Both the position numbers and the translations under genes were made by a program. Source: Hermodice carunculata (lineage: Eukaryota; Annelida; Polychaeta; Eunicida; Amphinomidae). Taken from it: a stretch of DNA of 64,000 bases. The notes beneath the pieces were generated by a model. That model ran no database searches. It was not told where the DNA came from and was given only the letters and a program-made list of their open reading frames with translations. Positions 14,401 through 29,400 of this stretch are shown here, one piece after another (the stretch's first letter is position 1; each line of letters opens with the position of its first letter). Where the stretch lies: contig OZ026613.1 of the NCBI GenBank assembly GCA_964020975.1, positions 120,339,685-120,403,684 of the forward strand, in the 5' to 3' direction.

Positions 14401-17400
14401 CCAGTACTAGGAGGACAGACAGACCCCAGTACAGGGAGAACAGACAGACCCCAGTACAGCGAGAAAAGACAGACCCCAGTACAGGGAGACCAGACAGACC
14501 CCAGTACTGGGAGAACAGACAGACCCCAGTACAGGGAGAACAGACAGACCCCAGTACAGGGAGAACAGACAGACCCCAGTACAGGGAGAACAGACAGACC
14601 CCAGTACAGAGAGAACAGACAGACCCCAATACTGGGAGAACAGACAGACCCCTGGGAGAACAGACAGACCCCAGTACAGGGAGAACAGACAGACCCCAGT
14701 ACAGGGAGAACAGACAGACCCCAGTACAGGGAGAACAGACAGACCCCAGTACAGGGAGAACAGACAGACCCCAGTACTGGGAGAACAGACAGACCCCAGT
14801 ACTAGGAGGACAGACAGACCCCAGTACTAGGAGGACAGACAGACCCCAGTACTGGGAGAACAGACAGACCCCAGTACAGGGACAACAGACAGACCCCAGT
14901 ACAGGGAGAACAGACAGACCCCAGTACTAGGAGGACAGACAGACCCCAGTACTAGGAGGACAGACAGACCCCAGTACTAGGAGGACAGACAGACCCCAGT
15001 ACTGGGAGAACAGACAGACCCCAGTACTGGGAGAACAGACAGACCCCAGTACAGGGAGAACAGACAGACCCCAGTACAGGGAGAACAGACAAGACCCCAG
15101 TACTGGGAGGACAGACAGATCCCAGTACTAGGAGGACAGACAGACCCCAGTACTGGGAGGACAGACAGACCCCAGTACAGGGAGAACAGACAGACCCCAG
15201 TACAGGGAGAACAGACAGACCCCAGTACAGGGAGACCAGACAGACCCCAGTTCAGGGAGACCAGACAGACCGCAGTACTGGGAGAACAGACAGACCCCAG
15301 TACTGGGAGAACAGACTGCTGTGGATAGAGTGCAAAGATGAATAGGCTGCCGGGATGAAAGGCCTGGGTGTGGTTTGGCATATGGAGGGCAGTATGTGAT
15401 TGGCCTTAATCACATGGTGCAGGGTCAGAAAAACGACTGATACTTTGTCCCTACTATGAGGACAAATCCATAAATTTATTAGGAAGATGCTGAGAATGTG
15501 GATCAGGGGTCGAGAGTTCAGCTCTGCTAGGGGCCGGCCAATGGTATGGTACCCCCAGAAGCTCCTAAAATTTTAGAATCCCCCCACCCCCACCCCTTCT
15601 CTGTCACCAGAAAGCAGTGTTTTCACGGTTCTGTAAATATTTAGCTCTGTTCACTTGTCAGTCATTAGAGCTATTGGAATTTGTTTGCATCTGTCATTAG
15701 ACTTTTTACATTTTCGACTGCTTCCCAAAAACTGCTGCATGGAATGTTTTGATTTTGCACATGAATGCTCGCCAGGTGGACCTGTAGCAAGTTTGCAAAG
15801 GAGATGATGATGCAATAATTTTTCTATTTTTCAATGAATTTTTTTATTCATTTTTTGGAAAAAATGAAAATGTCTTCATCTCAAGAACTACTTGGCCATT
15901 TGTTATATATTAAATATCGGGTCACCTGGGGTTACTTAGTTGCTATTTTGGCCACCAGGTGGCAATGTATTTTTTTTTTTTTATGGATTTTTGTGTCTTA
16001 AGGCTATTTTTGACTTCTTATACAGAAGGAATGAACAGAATTGCATAAAATTTTATCAGAAGATAACTTGACTTTAGATGATAAAAGTTTGCAAAAATGA
16101 TGTGGATATGTTAATTTTTGACGAAGTTATGGGAACTCAAACCTTGCGACCATTGGTAACTGCTACCAATGCATAGTATATACATGTATGGCTATTGTAT
16201 TTATATTTTCGACTTCTTCTCGAGAACCGGTACTTGGAGTGTTTTGATTTTTCACATGGATGTTCCCCATGTGGACCTCTAGGCAGCTTGCGAAGATGAT
16301 GCAATAATTTTTCTTTCTTTAGGAATTTTTTTATTGATTTTTTTTTTTTAAATTGAAAAATTTTCATCTCAAGAACTAATTGTGCAATTGCATCAATGTT
16401 ATACATAGGGTCACCTGGGGTCACCTAAATCTTATTTTGACAACCAGGTGGTGATGCAATGTCTTCTTATCTTTTTGATTTTTAGTGTGTAAAGGCTAGT
16501 TACGAGCTCTGTTATGATATATCAAACTTTGGTGCCGCTGTTCATATATATATAGGTATGCAGACTACAGTACATGTGTTGCAATACTATAAAAGCAGAT
16601 TCTTGTCAGCTTAGCACAGGATAATCATGATCCTCTTGTTATCAAATTTTTGGCCCATTGAGGAGAAAAAACAAGAAAACCCTTTTTGTTGGGGGTTTAG
16701 GTGGTGCGGGCACACCTTCTGCAACCCTCCCCGAGCCATGTGTGAATGTTGTCCTTCCACAACAGTGAATGATAAAACATGTAAGATAATGCCGGGGTAT
16801 GGGAGATGATTGTGTTGTGTACATTATACCTTGCCACTGCATGTCTCTATGTTGTCTTACTTTAAGTTGCAAGTTCACTTGCCATGTAATTCAGCTTCTG
16901 CATTTAGAGCTATTTTTCATGAATATAAAACCATATTTTACAGTTAAGTACTTTATCTTGTTAAATAGTAACATCTTTTGCCATTGATTGTATACAGTGC
17001 ATAATGAATGAGCAGATTACAGATTGAAGTCTTTCTTCACTTTGATGCATTTTGAGTGCTGACAATGGCCCTATGCTCTGGTAATGTGGAACATATGTAG
17101 CTGTGGTCAACTGTATGTCATTGTACAGGTATTACACTTTCAATGACAAGTATGCTCCAAGACTGTTTGAATGTAAAATAAGATGGAAAAATTGTACCAA
17201 AGATCTGAAAATACAGCTGGAAGAGGTGTAATGTGGCTGACAGTCTGTTTTGTTAAGCACCCAGGTACATGTCTAAACCATTTCTGAGTGGACATATACA
17301 ACTGAAAATGATAGTTTAGTTTAAAGATGTTTTATTAAACTGATTAAAAGGAGGAGAGGGCTGTGGCCTACATCAACTGCAACTTCATGACAATGAGAAT

Positions 17401-20400
17401 TGGGATATAATGTAAATATGTAACTGATGATAATCACTGATTGAGTAAAAGATAATTGGTGCCTTCCTGCTGCATCATAAGAAAACATACACCTGAATAC
17501 ATTTTAAAAAAATTGATTTTGCTGAAAGTTGAATGAGGAGATCATCACTAGAGATAAACATAATTTCTGTGTCGATTAACATTTCTAAAAGCGGGGGTGG
17601 GGAAGGAGAGTAAAAGCAATGTTTGACATTTATTCTTTCTATTATGTCGGTGTACTTACTAGTTGTCTGTTTTATTTCAGATGTGAATGTGTTTTTAATG
17701 TTTGTGTATTAGTTCTTTGTACCACTTCAGATGTGTATGCGTGTTTTATGTTTGCGTGTTAATTTTCTGTACGACTGTTGGTAGGTCTACTTGTTCTGTG
17801 TTTCAGTATGATATATTAACCCATTGAACTCTGTAGTCACACCATTAATTCCCACTTATTCATCTCCAAGATTTAAGATGGGACTTTTGTGGCAGACCAA
17901 GATTTGGGAACCAAATTTAACAAGTGTCAGCCTTGAACAAAGTCCACAGGGTTGATGCAGTTTATTTTTCCATTTCAAATCTTTTTCATTTGGTAACATT
18001 GCAAATTAAGGTGGGGGTACCCTATAGCAACAGGTTGTCCGTTGGCTACCCACATTTGATTTCGAAATGATACTTTTTGAAATACTAGTCCCAATTTCCT
18101 TCAAATTTTGTCACAGCTGTGTAGACGGGTAGGACCTTGCCTGGGATTGATTATAGGAGACCTTGACCTCAAGGTCAAAGTCATGTCCATTTGAACCCAA
18201 TTGGTTCGATGTAAGAGCTCCAGAATAGTGTGTTGAAAGTTTCAAATTTGGTGCAGATATGATCCTAGGTAGGATTTCCCTGTGATAACAATGGGGTGTT
18301 CGTGCTGTCAGGGTAAAGGTCACTTTGCAATAATGGGGTATTCTTGCTCTCAGGGTGAAGGTCACAGGGCTATAATGGGGTGTTCTTGCTCTCAGGGTAA
18401 AGGTCAAATTGCTATAATGGGGTGTTCTTGCTCTCAGGGTAAAGGTCACATGGCTATAATGGGGTGTTCTAGCTCTCAGGGTTAAGGTCACATGGCTATC
18501 AAAATGTGCCCTGCATGACCCAGTCATGGCTTAGGTTTCAATTCTGTTTCACTGTGGTAATAGCATCAAAATACAAAACACAGAAAACTTCAAATAGATA
18601 TCTGACAATTTTCAAAACCTGATATAAGAAGAAATAATAACACATGTATATTTTGTCTGAAGAACCTGAAACATTAAGGGCTGGGTAGCAACAATTGATT
18701 CGACAGCCAAGAAAAAAATCGAACATCAAATAAAGTAGAAAAATAAACAAAACCACACACAGGCGGAACATGTCACCTGTGGGCATTTGAGAAAACTAAA
18801 GTTTAACAGAAATAGAAACAGAAACACGACCAGACAGAGGCCACCGTGGGGTCCTGAGGCTTCTGGACTGTTGTGGTTGTTATGATCAGAAAAGCAAATT
18901 TGGGTGCATTATAACTGATGGTTTTGCCACAACTACATTATTTTCTTATGGTTCAGGGTGTGACTCTTTGGATAGGTTTAGCTTTGAGGAATGTTTCTGG
19001 TCTCAAAATTCACCCTGCTTCTTCTACACCGTGGCAACTTGCAGGGGCAAATACAGTAGTTCTCTGTATAACCTAGGATACCTGTGTGTTTCATGTTACT
19101 TGCGTTTCAGTACTCTGTATCACTCAGAGTATATATGTTTCATGTTTGTGTATCGGTTCTCCATGTCACCTTGGGTATGCATGTGTGTTTCACATTTGTA
19201 CATCAGTTTTCTGTATCACCCGGGATCTGTATATTTCATGTTTGTGTATCATTACTCCATATCACCAAGGATATTTATACTTCATGTTTGTGTATCAGTT
19301 TTTCATATGACCTTGGATATGCATGTGTGTTTCAGACAGTGTTAACCCCACAGGCCAACTTCTATACCAAGCTGGGCCAGGAGTGTGTGGCAGCAGGCTG
19401 CGGGGTGGACTTGTTCCTCTTTCCTAATTCATATATTGATGTTGCAACCATAGCAGAGGTACCTCGTCTGACTGGTGGCTCCATCTACAAGTACACGTAC
19501 TTCCAGGTCAGTCGTTTATTGTTTGTCACTGCATGTACAGTATAAGTACTCCTGTTTGCAGCCAAAGGTGGCCTCACATAAGTGATATTCTCCAGTACAG
19601 GTCAGTGTACCACAGAACTTGAGTCCACTGTTTCTAAGAACAGTCTTGATGTATACCAACACATTGGAGGCTGTAAGGAAAGCCTTACTGACATTCCAGA
19701 CAGGAAGTTGGCATTCAAGATGATTCCATGTGGCTGTGTTCCTGACAACAGTCATTGTAAAGTTGTACACGATCGTTGACTTTCAGTGATGAATAGACTA
19801 AGTCAACAGTTACTTCATCATGCTTTGGGTGCAGGGGGCCCAAACTGCACACCAAAAAGCTGTTGACTTCTCTGTCTCTTCACTCTCTTGGGAAGTATGT
19901 GTCGACTACTATTGAGTGACAGTGAGTAAAAGGTCTCTGTGTGAGGATTTGAATGTGGAATCAGTGTGAAAATTGATATATTACAAGATTTGTTGTGGTA
20001 AGAAGTGAAAGACTTAAGTGATCATTGACCTTGCTGTTTCCAGGCTGACCTAGATGGGAACAGATTCCTGGAAGACTTAAAGACCCATGTCCAGAAACCT
20101 GTGGCATTTGATGCCATCATGAGGATAAGAACAAGTACAGGTGGGTACTGAATATTGGTCAATTGATACAGATACAACCCATGTTTTTGTGAAACTGTAA
20201 TGTAGAATAACCTCTTCTAGAATAAAATAAACCACATTGTGCTAGAATAAAACAGAACAACCCATATTGTTCTGCAGTGAGATTTAATAACCTTTAATGT
20301 GCTACGGTAAAATACAAACCTCTTATTGTGTTACAATAAATACAATAAAATATAAAACCCTTCATGTGCTGTGATCACTGGCAAGGATACACCAGTGGTA

Positions 20401-23400
20401 TCATTATTGGCCAGAATACGCCAGTGGTATGATTACTGGCCAGGCAAGATACACCAGTGGTATCATTATTGGCCAGAATACACCAGTGGTATGATTACTG
20501 GCCAGGATACACGAGTGGTATGATTACTGGCCAGGATACACGAGTGGTATGATTACTGGCCAGGATACACGAGTGGTATGATTACTGGCCAGGATACACC
20601 AGTGCTGTGATTACTGGCCAGGCAAGATACCCAGTGCTGAGATTACTGGCCAGGCAAGATACCCAGTGCTGATATTACTGGCCAGGCAGGATACACCAAT
20701 GCTGTGATTACTGTCCAGGCAAGATACACCAGTGCTGTGATTACTGGCCAGGCAGGATATACCAGTGCTGTGATTACCGGCCAGCCAGGATACCCAGTGC
20801 TGTGATTACTGGCCAGGCAGGATATACCAGTGCTGTGATTACCGGCCAGCCAGGATACCCAGTGCTGAGATTACTGGCCAGGCAGGATACCCAGTGCTGA
20901 GATTACTGGCCAGGCAGGATACACCAGTGCTGTGATTACTGGCCAGGATACACCAGTGCTGTGATTACTGGCCAGGCAGGATACACCAGTGCTGTGATTA
21001 CTGGCCAGGATACACCAGTGCTGTGATTACTGGCCAGGATACACCAGTGCTGTGATTACTGGCCAGGCAGGATACACCAGTGCTGTGATTACCGGCCAGC
21101 ATACACCAGCGCTGTGAGTTGGCGGAACTTCTCAAGGTATCTGTCATGGTGTGGGTTGAATGTGAACAATGAATCTTATTATGGTGAAACCTCATTACAG
21201 TGCTCCCCCCCCCCTATAAGGCCATCCTAAGTGCACTAGAAATCTGGCTTTGTGAAAGTGTTGGTCTCTCATGAGGGGGAAAAGTAAAATGAAAATAGCA
21301 AGCTTGATGCATGGAGAAGTGGCCTCTCATGGGGGGGGGGGGGGGGGAGAGGGCTTACAAGAGGGGGACCAGTATATGACACTGGGATATCTGCCATACT
21401 CACTTCAGAAGTATGGAGGGATGTCAGATTCCTTTGTTGTTGGACTCATTTATCTGACATATGCAGATATGGGACATATTTGGCAGGGACCAGATGGTGT
21501 CATCATAGTGAGGTTTCATTGTATATATAATCAAAATGTAGCTTGACAAGATGTTTAACTACTGTAAATTGCTTTAATTTAGCTGTATTCTTATTTTCGC
21601 TTATTTCGCTGACGGCACATAACCATGAAAATAAAAACACCGTGAAATAGTATTTTAATATTGTTTGAATGGGAACTATGTCCAAAACAGTGAAATTAAA
21701 ACGACAGTGGAATGTCAAAAATACAAAAACTGTGAAATTTATACACGCAAAAATAAAGCAATTTGCAGTAGGTCTCTATTACATGCCTAACTGTAAGGGT
21801 GCATGGTTGGCGGAGCTGCAATAAGCTCGTCTGTCGCCGCTGTGGCGCAGGTTGGATTCACGGCTGGGGAAGCAAGTGGAAAGAGTTCCTACCACTCTGA
21901 CTGTGCATGGCATTTTTCTCCTGATTCCTTCAGTTTCCTCCACCAAACAAGGAGGCAGGAAAGTATACGCCACCATCTGTGCCATGGAGGGTGATAAATA
22001 TAGGCTTGGCCTGTTTCACAATCCATGTGAAAGATATGGGTCTGTACTTATGCCTGACTGTATTGTTAATACAATGAAAATTGCAATACACATGTTTAGG
22101 TCATCCGTATATGTAGTGTCTGGAAAAGTTTTGTTGCATGTCAGAGAGGGGTAATGTTACAAGTGTCTGTTTACAGGTATTCGACCAACAGACTTCTTAG
22201 GAAACTTTTACATGTCCAACACCACAGATGTGGAGCTGGCCAATGTTGACTGTGACAAGTCAGTCAGTGTGGAAATCAAACATGATGACAAATTGTCAGA
22301 GGAAGAAGGGGCATTTATCCAGGTATAACTATACTTTCTCAGCATAATTGTTTCATTTTTGTCCATGTAAATTTCAACATTTGTCCTGTCAGGATAATAT
22401 GGGTCACAGGTTCAAGTTGTTTTGTTGCAGAAGTAGAATATCAAAATACATGTCACCAAGACATAAAAATAAGTCATTTATGGTGTTGGCACTTTTCAAA
22501 GTACACTGTATATGTCATGAAAAAGTATATTCATCTGTGTAAAAATTTAGTTGCAGAGCTTACAACTGGTATATGTGTTAGGCCATGTAAAAGCATAATG
22601 CTTCAATTGCTGGGCGGCTGGATAGTTGTTGTGTAAAAGGCATAGAGACACAGACAAAAACAAACAAACAAAATCTCTTGATAACAGGATTGCAGCATGT
22701 TGTGGAAGAGATCATTTTTGTCAGACCTTTCTGGTCAAATATGGAGGAGCATACATAATCTGTTGTTTAACATGGTTAATTTATGAACCTGCTATACAGC
22801 TGCCTTATTTGACTGTGTTTTCTGTTATTGGTTATTATGGATGATATATATTTATAGCAGCATGTGTGATGATTGATTGTAATGACAACAGTCAATAAAG
22901 ATGATAACTGTGTACATAAGCAATGTCCTCTTTCACAGGCAGCCATTCTCTACACCAACATGAGTGGCCAGAGGAGACTCCGTTGTCACAATTTGGCCCT
23001 CAATGTATGCGCTCAAATGGCCGATATGTTCCGGAACTGTGAACTGGATACTCTTATCAACTTTATGGCAAAGTCTGGTAAGCACTTGAAGTAGACTGTA
23101 GTGTATCTAATGCGTGTCTCTTGCGGACGTCAGAAAACTGATTTTATACTTAAAACAGCAACAAAGAGTCTTTGAGGCGTAAACTGCTTTCACTTTATCT
23201 GACTGTCCAACTGATGCAGAATCCTTATGAACAAAATATCTAGTGAGCGACAGGTCACCTCAAACTCAATTTGAGCTCAGCTGTATCATGGCAATATTTC
23301 TTGACCTAATTACATTTGGTTACTTTGACCTCATTTTCAAGTTCACTGGATGCCATTTGTGTGCAGTGTAGGGGGTATCCAGTCCGTCAGCACCGACAGT

Positions 23401-26400
23401 TCCAGTTTATCCCAGTCTTATGATATTTAGAAAAATAGCATTTTGGCAGGTACAAATAAGTATATGCATTTTGGCACAATATGTACCTACTCTCATTAAC
23501 AGTTATTAAATCTTTTTATACGTCCGCATGGCTTTTAGATCCACATGAAAGCCACACATTTGTTTTGTGCTCAATATAAATTTTCCGGGCAGAACTGTGC
23601 TGTTTATATTACACGTGTGAAAAGACTATTTAAGACGTGTTGAATCTTGAAAGAGTTCAAAAATTCATACATCACCACCGTTCATGTATAAATAATAATT
23701 GTGTCAATTATTGAAATAACCATCTTGTGCACTCTGGATACAGTGACTTTGATGATACATGTTTACTTTGTTTTGCAGCTATGCGGCAGACGCTGTCCAC
23801 AAACCCGAAGCAGGTACGAGAGAGTGTGACCAACCAAGTGGCACATATCCTAGCTTGTTATCGTAAAAATTGTGCCAGTCCATCATCACCAGGTCAGCTG
23901 ATCTTACCGGAGTGTATGAAGCTTCTGCCAGTGTATGCAAACTGTGTGCTCAAGAGTCAGGCCCTACTAGGAGGTAGGCAGTGTGTCTTCAAAACTACTT
24001 TTTAAAATATAGGACAAGAGATGGCTGGTCTTGTCACAGAGCAGCTGGCTGTTAATATTGGTGAAGGAAAAGTTAGGCTTTGAAAAAATGAATACATCGC
24101 AAAAGGCCAGAATATATGCTTTAATTGTCATGCAAAGCTTGGTAGCAGTGATGAAGTGGACTCACTGAGGCAGAAGGATGCAAGACACTTGTTATTGCAA
24201 GGGCAGACCTGATTACAGATTTGTCCCCCCAGTGTGGCACTATTCATCAAACGAAAAAGATAATGAATATTGAAAGTAACGGTTTTAATTGATATGGACA
24301 CACATTACTGAGTGCTGGAATAGACCAAAGCAATGAGGTTTTTGCCAAGATGAATACAAATGCTTCCATATCGAGGGCTGCCTGATTAACAGAACCAATC
24401 TCCATGTTTTTTTACACTCCACATGGTTTGCCAATTGGCTGCATTAATACTGTTTAAGGGCTGAAAAAGTATTGCAAATTTGCTTACTTTGGTTACCATG
24501 GTAACAGACTACAGTGCAACAGAGCACACATACTACCAATGGCCAGGGCGATAATGATCCACTTCCTGATTGGTGCATCCAGCTATCAGAAGCGTGACTA
24601 TGCACTTTCATTACCCTGTGAGAAGGGTGACTATGCACTTTCATTACCCTGTGAGAAGGGTGACGGTGCACTTTCATTGCCCTGATTGAAAAGAAACTTG
24701 TAATCCTTTGGGAGACGAAGTGTACCAGAGATAACATGGAGCTTGGTCTACTTTCATGGCAATTCTAGTGGCTTATTGTGGGAATTAGGTACCACATCAA
24801 TATATCATAAGGAACTTAATACATTTAGTTTTTATCAAATAAAAGAGAACAAGAAAAATCCATAAAATTGAAATCAATTGACGAGACTTAGGCACTCGGT
24901 GTATTGTTTTGTAGGATCAGAAGTGTCTACAGATGATCGGAGTTACCTGATGTTCCTTGTCAATGCCATGACAGTCAAGGCTACAAATGTCTTCTTTTAT
25001 CCCAGATTGCTGCCACTGGTAATGTATACTATACTCTTGTCCCCTTTTATCCCAGATTGTTGCCACTGGTAATGTACACTATACTCTTGTACCCTTTTAT
25101 CCCAGATTGCTGCCACTGGTAATGGACACTATGCTTTTCTCCCCTTCCCGCCAAGGCCCCTCCCTCTCTCTCGACATCTGTCTCTTGAAATAAGAAATTG
25201 GTTTGGTTTGTGTTCATGTATTGTAGTTTATTCCTGAGTGCTATATTGTACATGTATTCACATTATGCTTGCAGTTAAAAAAAATTCTTTCCATTGAAAT
25301 AGTTGTTGTCAGGGAAAAATGAAGTTGAATAAAATCACAATCAAAAGATTATTGGGAAAATTTTGGCAAAAGATTTATGTACTCTCTCCAACTCAAAACA
25401 CCCAAAAGCGCTGCATGTAAATTGTGGTCTGCTTTAGTGTTTTTACATAATTCTTGTTACCAGAAACATTTCTGCTGAGATTTGCATGGCAGGTTTGGTG
25501 CAATGTGGAAAAAAAACGAAAAAACTAAAAAACAAACAAGAGGTAATATCCTGCCGTAATAACATAGCCTAACTAATAGTGAAAGTATGTCCAAGAGGCC
25601 CTAATATAGGCTGGTGAGCCTGTCCGCCATTGTTTTTCAATAAAATGTGTTTCAACCAAAAAAGGACCAAAATACGCAAGGAATATTGAGCTTGACCTCT
25701 AGTCAAAGATGAAGACACTTGGCCCTTTGTACTTGCAGCATGATGCAGACCCCGAGTCAGTGGCCTTACCTCAAGCTGTGCGATGTTCAGTGGAGAGGTT
25801 AAGAGACAATGGGGTATACCTGGCAGGTGAGCCTCCCAAAGATCAATTTAATACAGATGGATGAGTAAACCTGCTTTCCTGTTCATATTTAAAAAAATGA
25901 AAAATATTAAGGCACAATACCTCCTCAGAAGTCAACAGGAAGTTCATCCGCAGAAGTCAGAAGTGATGGAGTAGGCTGCGTTATATTATAAACCTTGCAC
26001 ACTTCCAACTTTTAAACTTAGCTGACTTGTCAGCCAGCTGAGCTTATCTTACAGTCCTTCAGTTTGAACTTGGTGGGGATATGCACCTTGGGTGAGTCGG
26101 CCAAGTTCGTGTGGTGTACAGTATTACAGAAGAGATGAACTAAAAGGTGTTGAAAACAAATTAAATCCAGTTTATTGAGAAAGAAAAAGGTTTATGATAC
26201 CATATGTACCACAAATTTATATCATATGTACAAGTTACATGTTGCATATTATGGCTGACCTTGACCAACTTTCTCAAGGTCACGAAGGGAATACATATCA
26301 GGAATATATTTTTTTAATTTTTATTTTGTTTTGGTTATGGTTTTTAAATTACAATAAATTGAGATAGAACTATAAAACTTACACCAAATATGCATATACT

Positions 26401-29400
26401 CAGTGGTCATATTTTGTTATATGATTGTGTGACCCTGACCTTTATTTCAACATCATTAAGCACTTAAGAAAAGGACACTAAATTCAATATGTTGAGAAAG
26501 AATGAGGGGAACAATACCAAATACACCACAAATGTGTGTTCTGGTGGAAGTGTGATGTTGTATCACACAGAGATGAGAGTGAAGGCCATGTGGCAACTCA
26601 GCCAAAATTGCTTTCCTCCTTCAACAAAATAAAATGTTCTTTGTTTGGTGTAACTCCTGCAAAACTGTTAAATCTTTGGGGTAGGGCATTAGGTTGCCAG
26701 TTTGCTCTTGGGGCAGCCAAAATGCACTCGAACCATTTTTATCCCTGATGACATGGATGACAGACTAATGACAGACTAATGACACAGAGTCATGGAGGGA
26801 ATGCTTTTCAGGAATTGAATTCTTGGTGATGGTAATGAGATATATATGTCAGCAGCACATAAGGTCCCATGGGCCTCTTGTTACAAATTTTTCGAACATT
26901 TTTTGGCAAACAAAATCTTCTGCAAAACCGCCAAGCCAATTGCTATGAAGTTGCAAGGTGACATTTCTGAGGACCCCCAAACCTCAATTTGTTCAATAAC
27001 TTTTTTTTTGGTATTTTTACAAATTTTGTGTGTTTTCCCTGTTTTTGACTTCTGCAAAAGCATTGATCAGTAGATTGTTCTAAAACTTGTTGGAAATGTT
27101 GCTTGTGGGAGGAGTTTACCACATTGTTCACCAGGTGGTGATACTCTGGATCCCTGACCTTTAATGAATTTTTTAATTCAGATACCTATCGCTTAATGCA
27201 TGCATTCCTATTGATTACAATGTAAGTCAGTTTGGATTGCAATGGGAATTCACAGTCTTTGCATGTAAGGTCAGTTAATCACAGGACTGTCACAGTCATC
27301 CTTTTTTTTTTCGTAATGAAATTCTGCTAGAGTAGTACTTACATTACTTTGTCAGAAGATGGGTGTCTTGTCACATGGACTTCATTGTAGTTTCATATTG
27401 AGTGGAAAATAATTCAATAATATGTCGGTATGTGTAACTTTCAATGCAGATTTGGATGCGAAGACAGTGTGGACAGGAAAGCCTATTGTGGAATTGATAG
27501 GCAGCTGTTTGGAGAGAACTGAATTATTAGTTTGTAGATTGTTTTGATGAACATCTAGTGGTGTAGACAGAATGAATTACGTGGATGCATGTAAAAAGAG
27601 ACTAAGATTATATTGAACCACTTGCACTTAGAATAACAATGAGGACATTATTAAAGAATTATAGTCAGGATAGCAATGATGACATTATTGAACTAATAGT
27701 TAGGATAGCAATGATGACTTTATTGAACTAGTAGTTAGGATAGCAATGATGACTTTATTGAACAACTTGTACTTAAGATATTAATGATGACATTATTGAA
27801 CTACTTGTAGTTCAGATAGTGATGATGATGTTGAACTACTTGTAGTTGTGTTTGTTATAATGAAGGTGTTTCAAAAAAAAAAAATATATATATATACATA
27901 TATATAGATATAGATATAGATAGACATATATATATATATATAGTCAGGTAACTGTCCTGTTAAGTATACCTATGTTGCTTGCAGAGAATGGCTTGTGTAT
28001 ATTCCTGTGGATTGGCCTCAATGTCAACCCAGAGTGGGTACAGAATGTGTTTGGTGTACAGTCTGCAGCCATGATAGACATTGATAAGGTAATCTTGGGG
28101 CGCTTTTCTTTTATGAATTGCCAGTTATATGAATCGAGTGTCATCTTTATTCAGAACTATTGTGGAGTTAAAAGTCGGCAAATTTCTGGATGGCCTTAGG
28201 AAACCACATAAAAGCAAGGCACTAAAAATAAGGACTTTTTGCAAATAGTGTTGATAATAATTAATAATGAAGACATACATATGCAAAGACATGCTGTTTG
28301 CTACGTTATGTAAGCTACAAGTCAACATGTTCAAAACAGTCCACAGTTCCTGTGCTTTCTGTCAACAATTACTGAGGACTATCATTGCGGCTGGTGGCAA
28401 TATATAAGTTACCATGGTGACTCATTATTTATAATATATGTTACCATGATGACTGTCATTGCTACTTGTGGTAATATGTTACCATGGTGACTGGCATTAC
28501 ATGTAATATATGTTACTGTGATGATTGTTATTGCTACTTGTGAAAGTTATCAGTTGCCATGGTGACTGTCAGCACTACTTCTGGTAATACAGTGGTACCT
28601 GCTATTTAAGACCACCCTTAAAGCCAGACAAAAGTGGTCACATATGGCAGGTGGTCTTTCACTGCAGGTAAGCCTACAAAGAAATTAAAGGCCATTGTTT
28701 TGAAATGGCGGTCTTTCACTAGAGGTGGTCTTTAGAGCAGGTACCACTGTAGATAAATTACCATGGTGACTGTCATTGCTGTTCTGGTAATATATAAATT
28801 ACCATGTTGACTATCTTTGTACCTTGTGGTAATATGTCAGTATGATTTCTGTTTTTGCTTCTTGCAGACACAATTATTAGACCTGGACAATACAGACTCT
28901 CAGAAGTTACGTAACATAATTAAAAAGATCAGAGATCAGAGACAAAGGCATCTTAAGGTACGTGGTTCAAGCATATTAATATTTTTTATTCATATAGATG
29001 AAATGGAAATCATTCAAATTTGATTGACTGTGTAAAGCTTTTCAGTTTTGGTTGTGTGATAACATTGTGAAGTTGTCCAAAATGGAAGCACATTGTGCTG
29101 TGTTCCTGGTGAGTATTTTGGGGAAGAAGACAGAGAGTAATGATGTAACATCATTCAAAAGGTAAAATAGTGATACAATTCAGTGCTTCGCATGCATCAA
29201 TAGTAGGTGCCCAAATTAGCACATTGCCATTGTTGGTCACCCACCGGTTAATAACATCCGTTGGTGGACTGTTAGGGACTAACAGCCTGTGTTATATACA
29301 GAAGGCATGGTCAGTTCTCACCCAGCTTTTCTGTGCACACCCAACATGCCTAACTACTTGTCTTGAGGATATTCCAGGCCTGGTCAGACACTTTCCAAAC

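Noticed and set aside
13805-14629. 274-codon minus-strand open frame with 25-residue repeats
   Set aside because: It is entirely the 25-bp minisatellite read in one frame; there is no unique sequence, no splice partner and the frame is open only by composition.
21801-21873. Functional tRNA gene
   Set aside because: Box motifs are near-consensus only and the arms do not fold properly, so a SINE head is the better reading.
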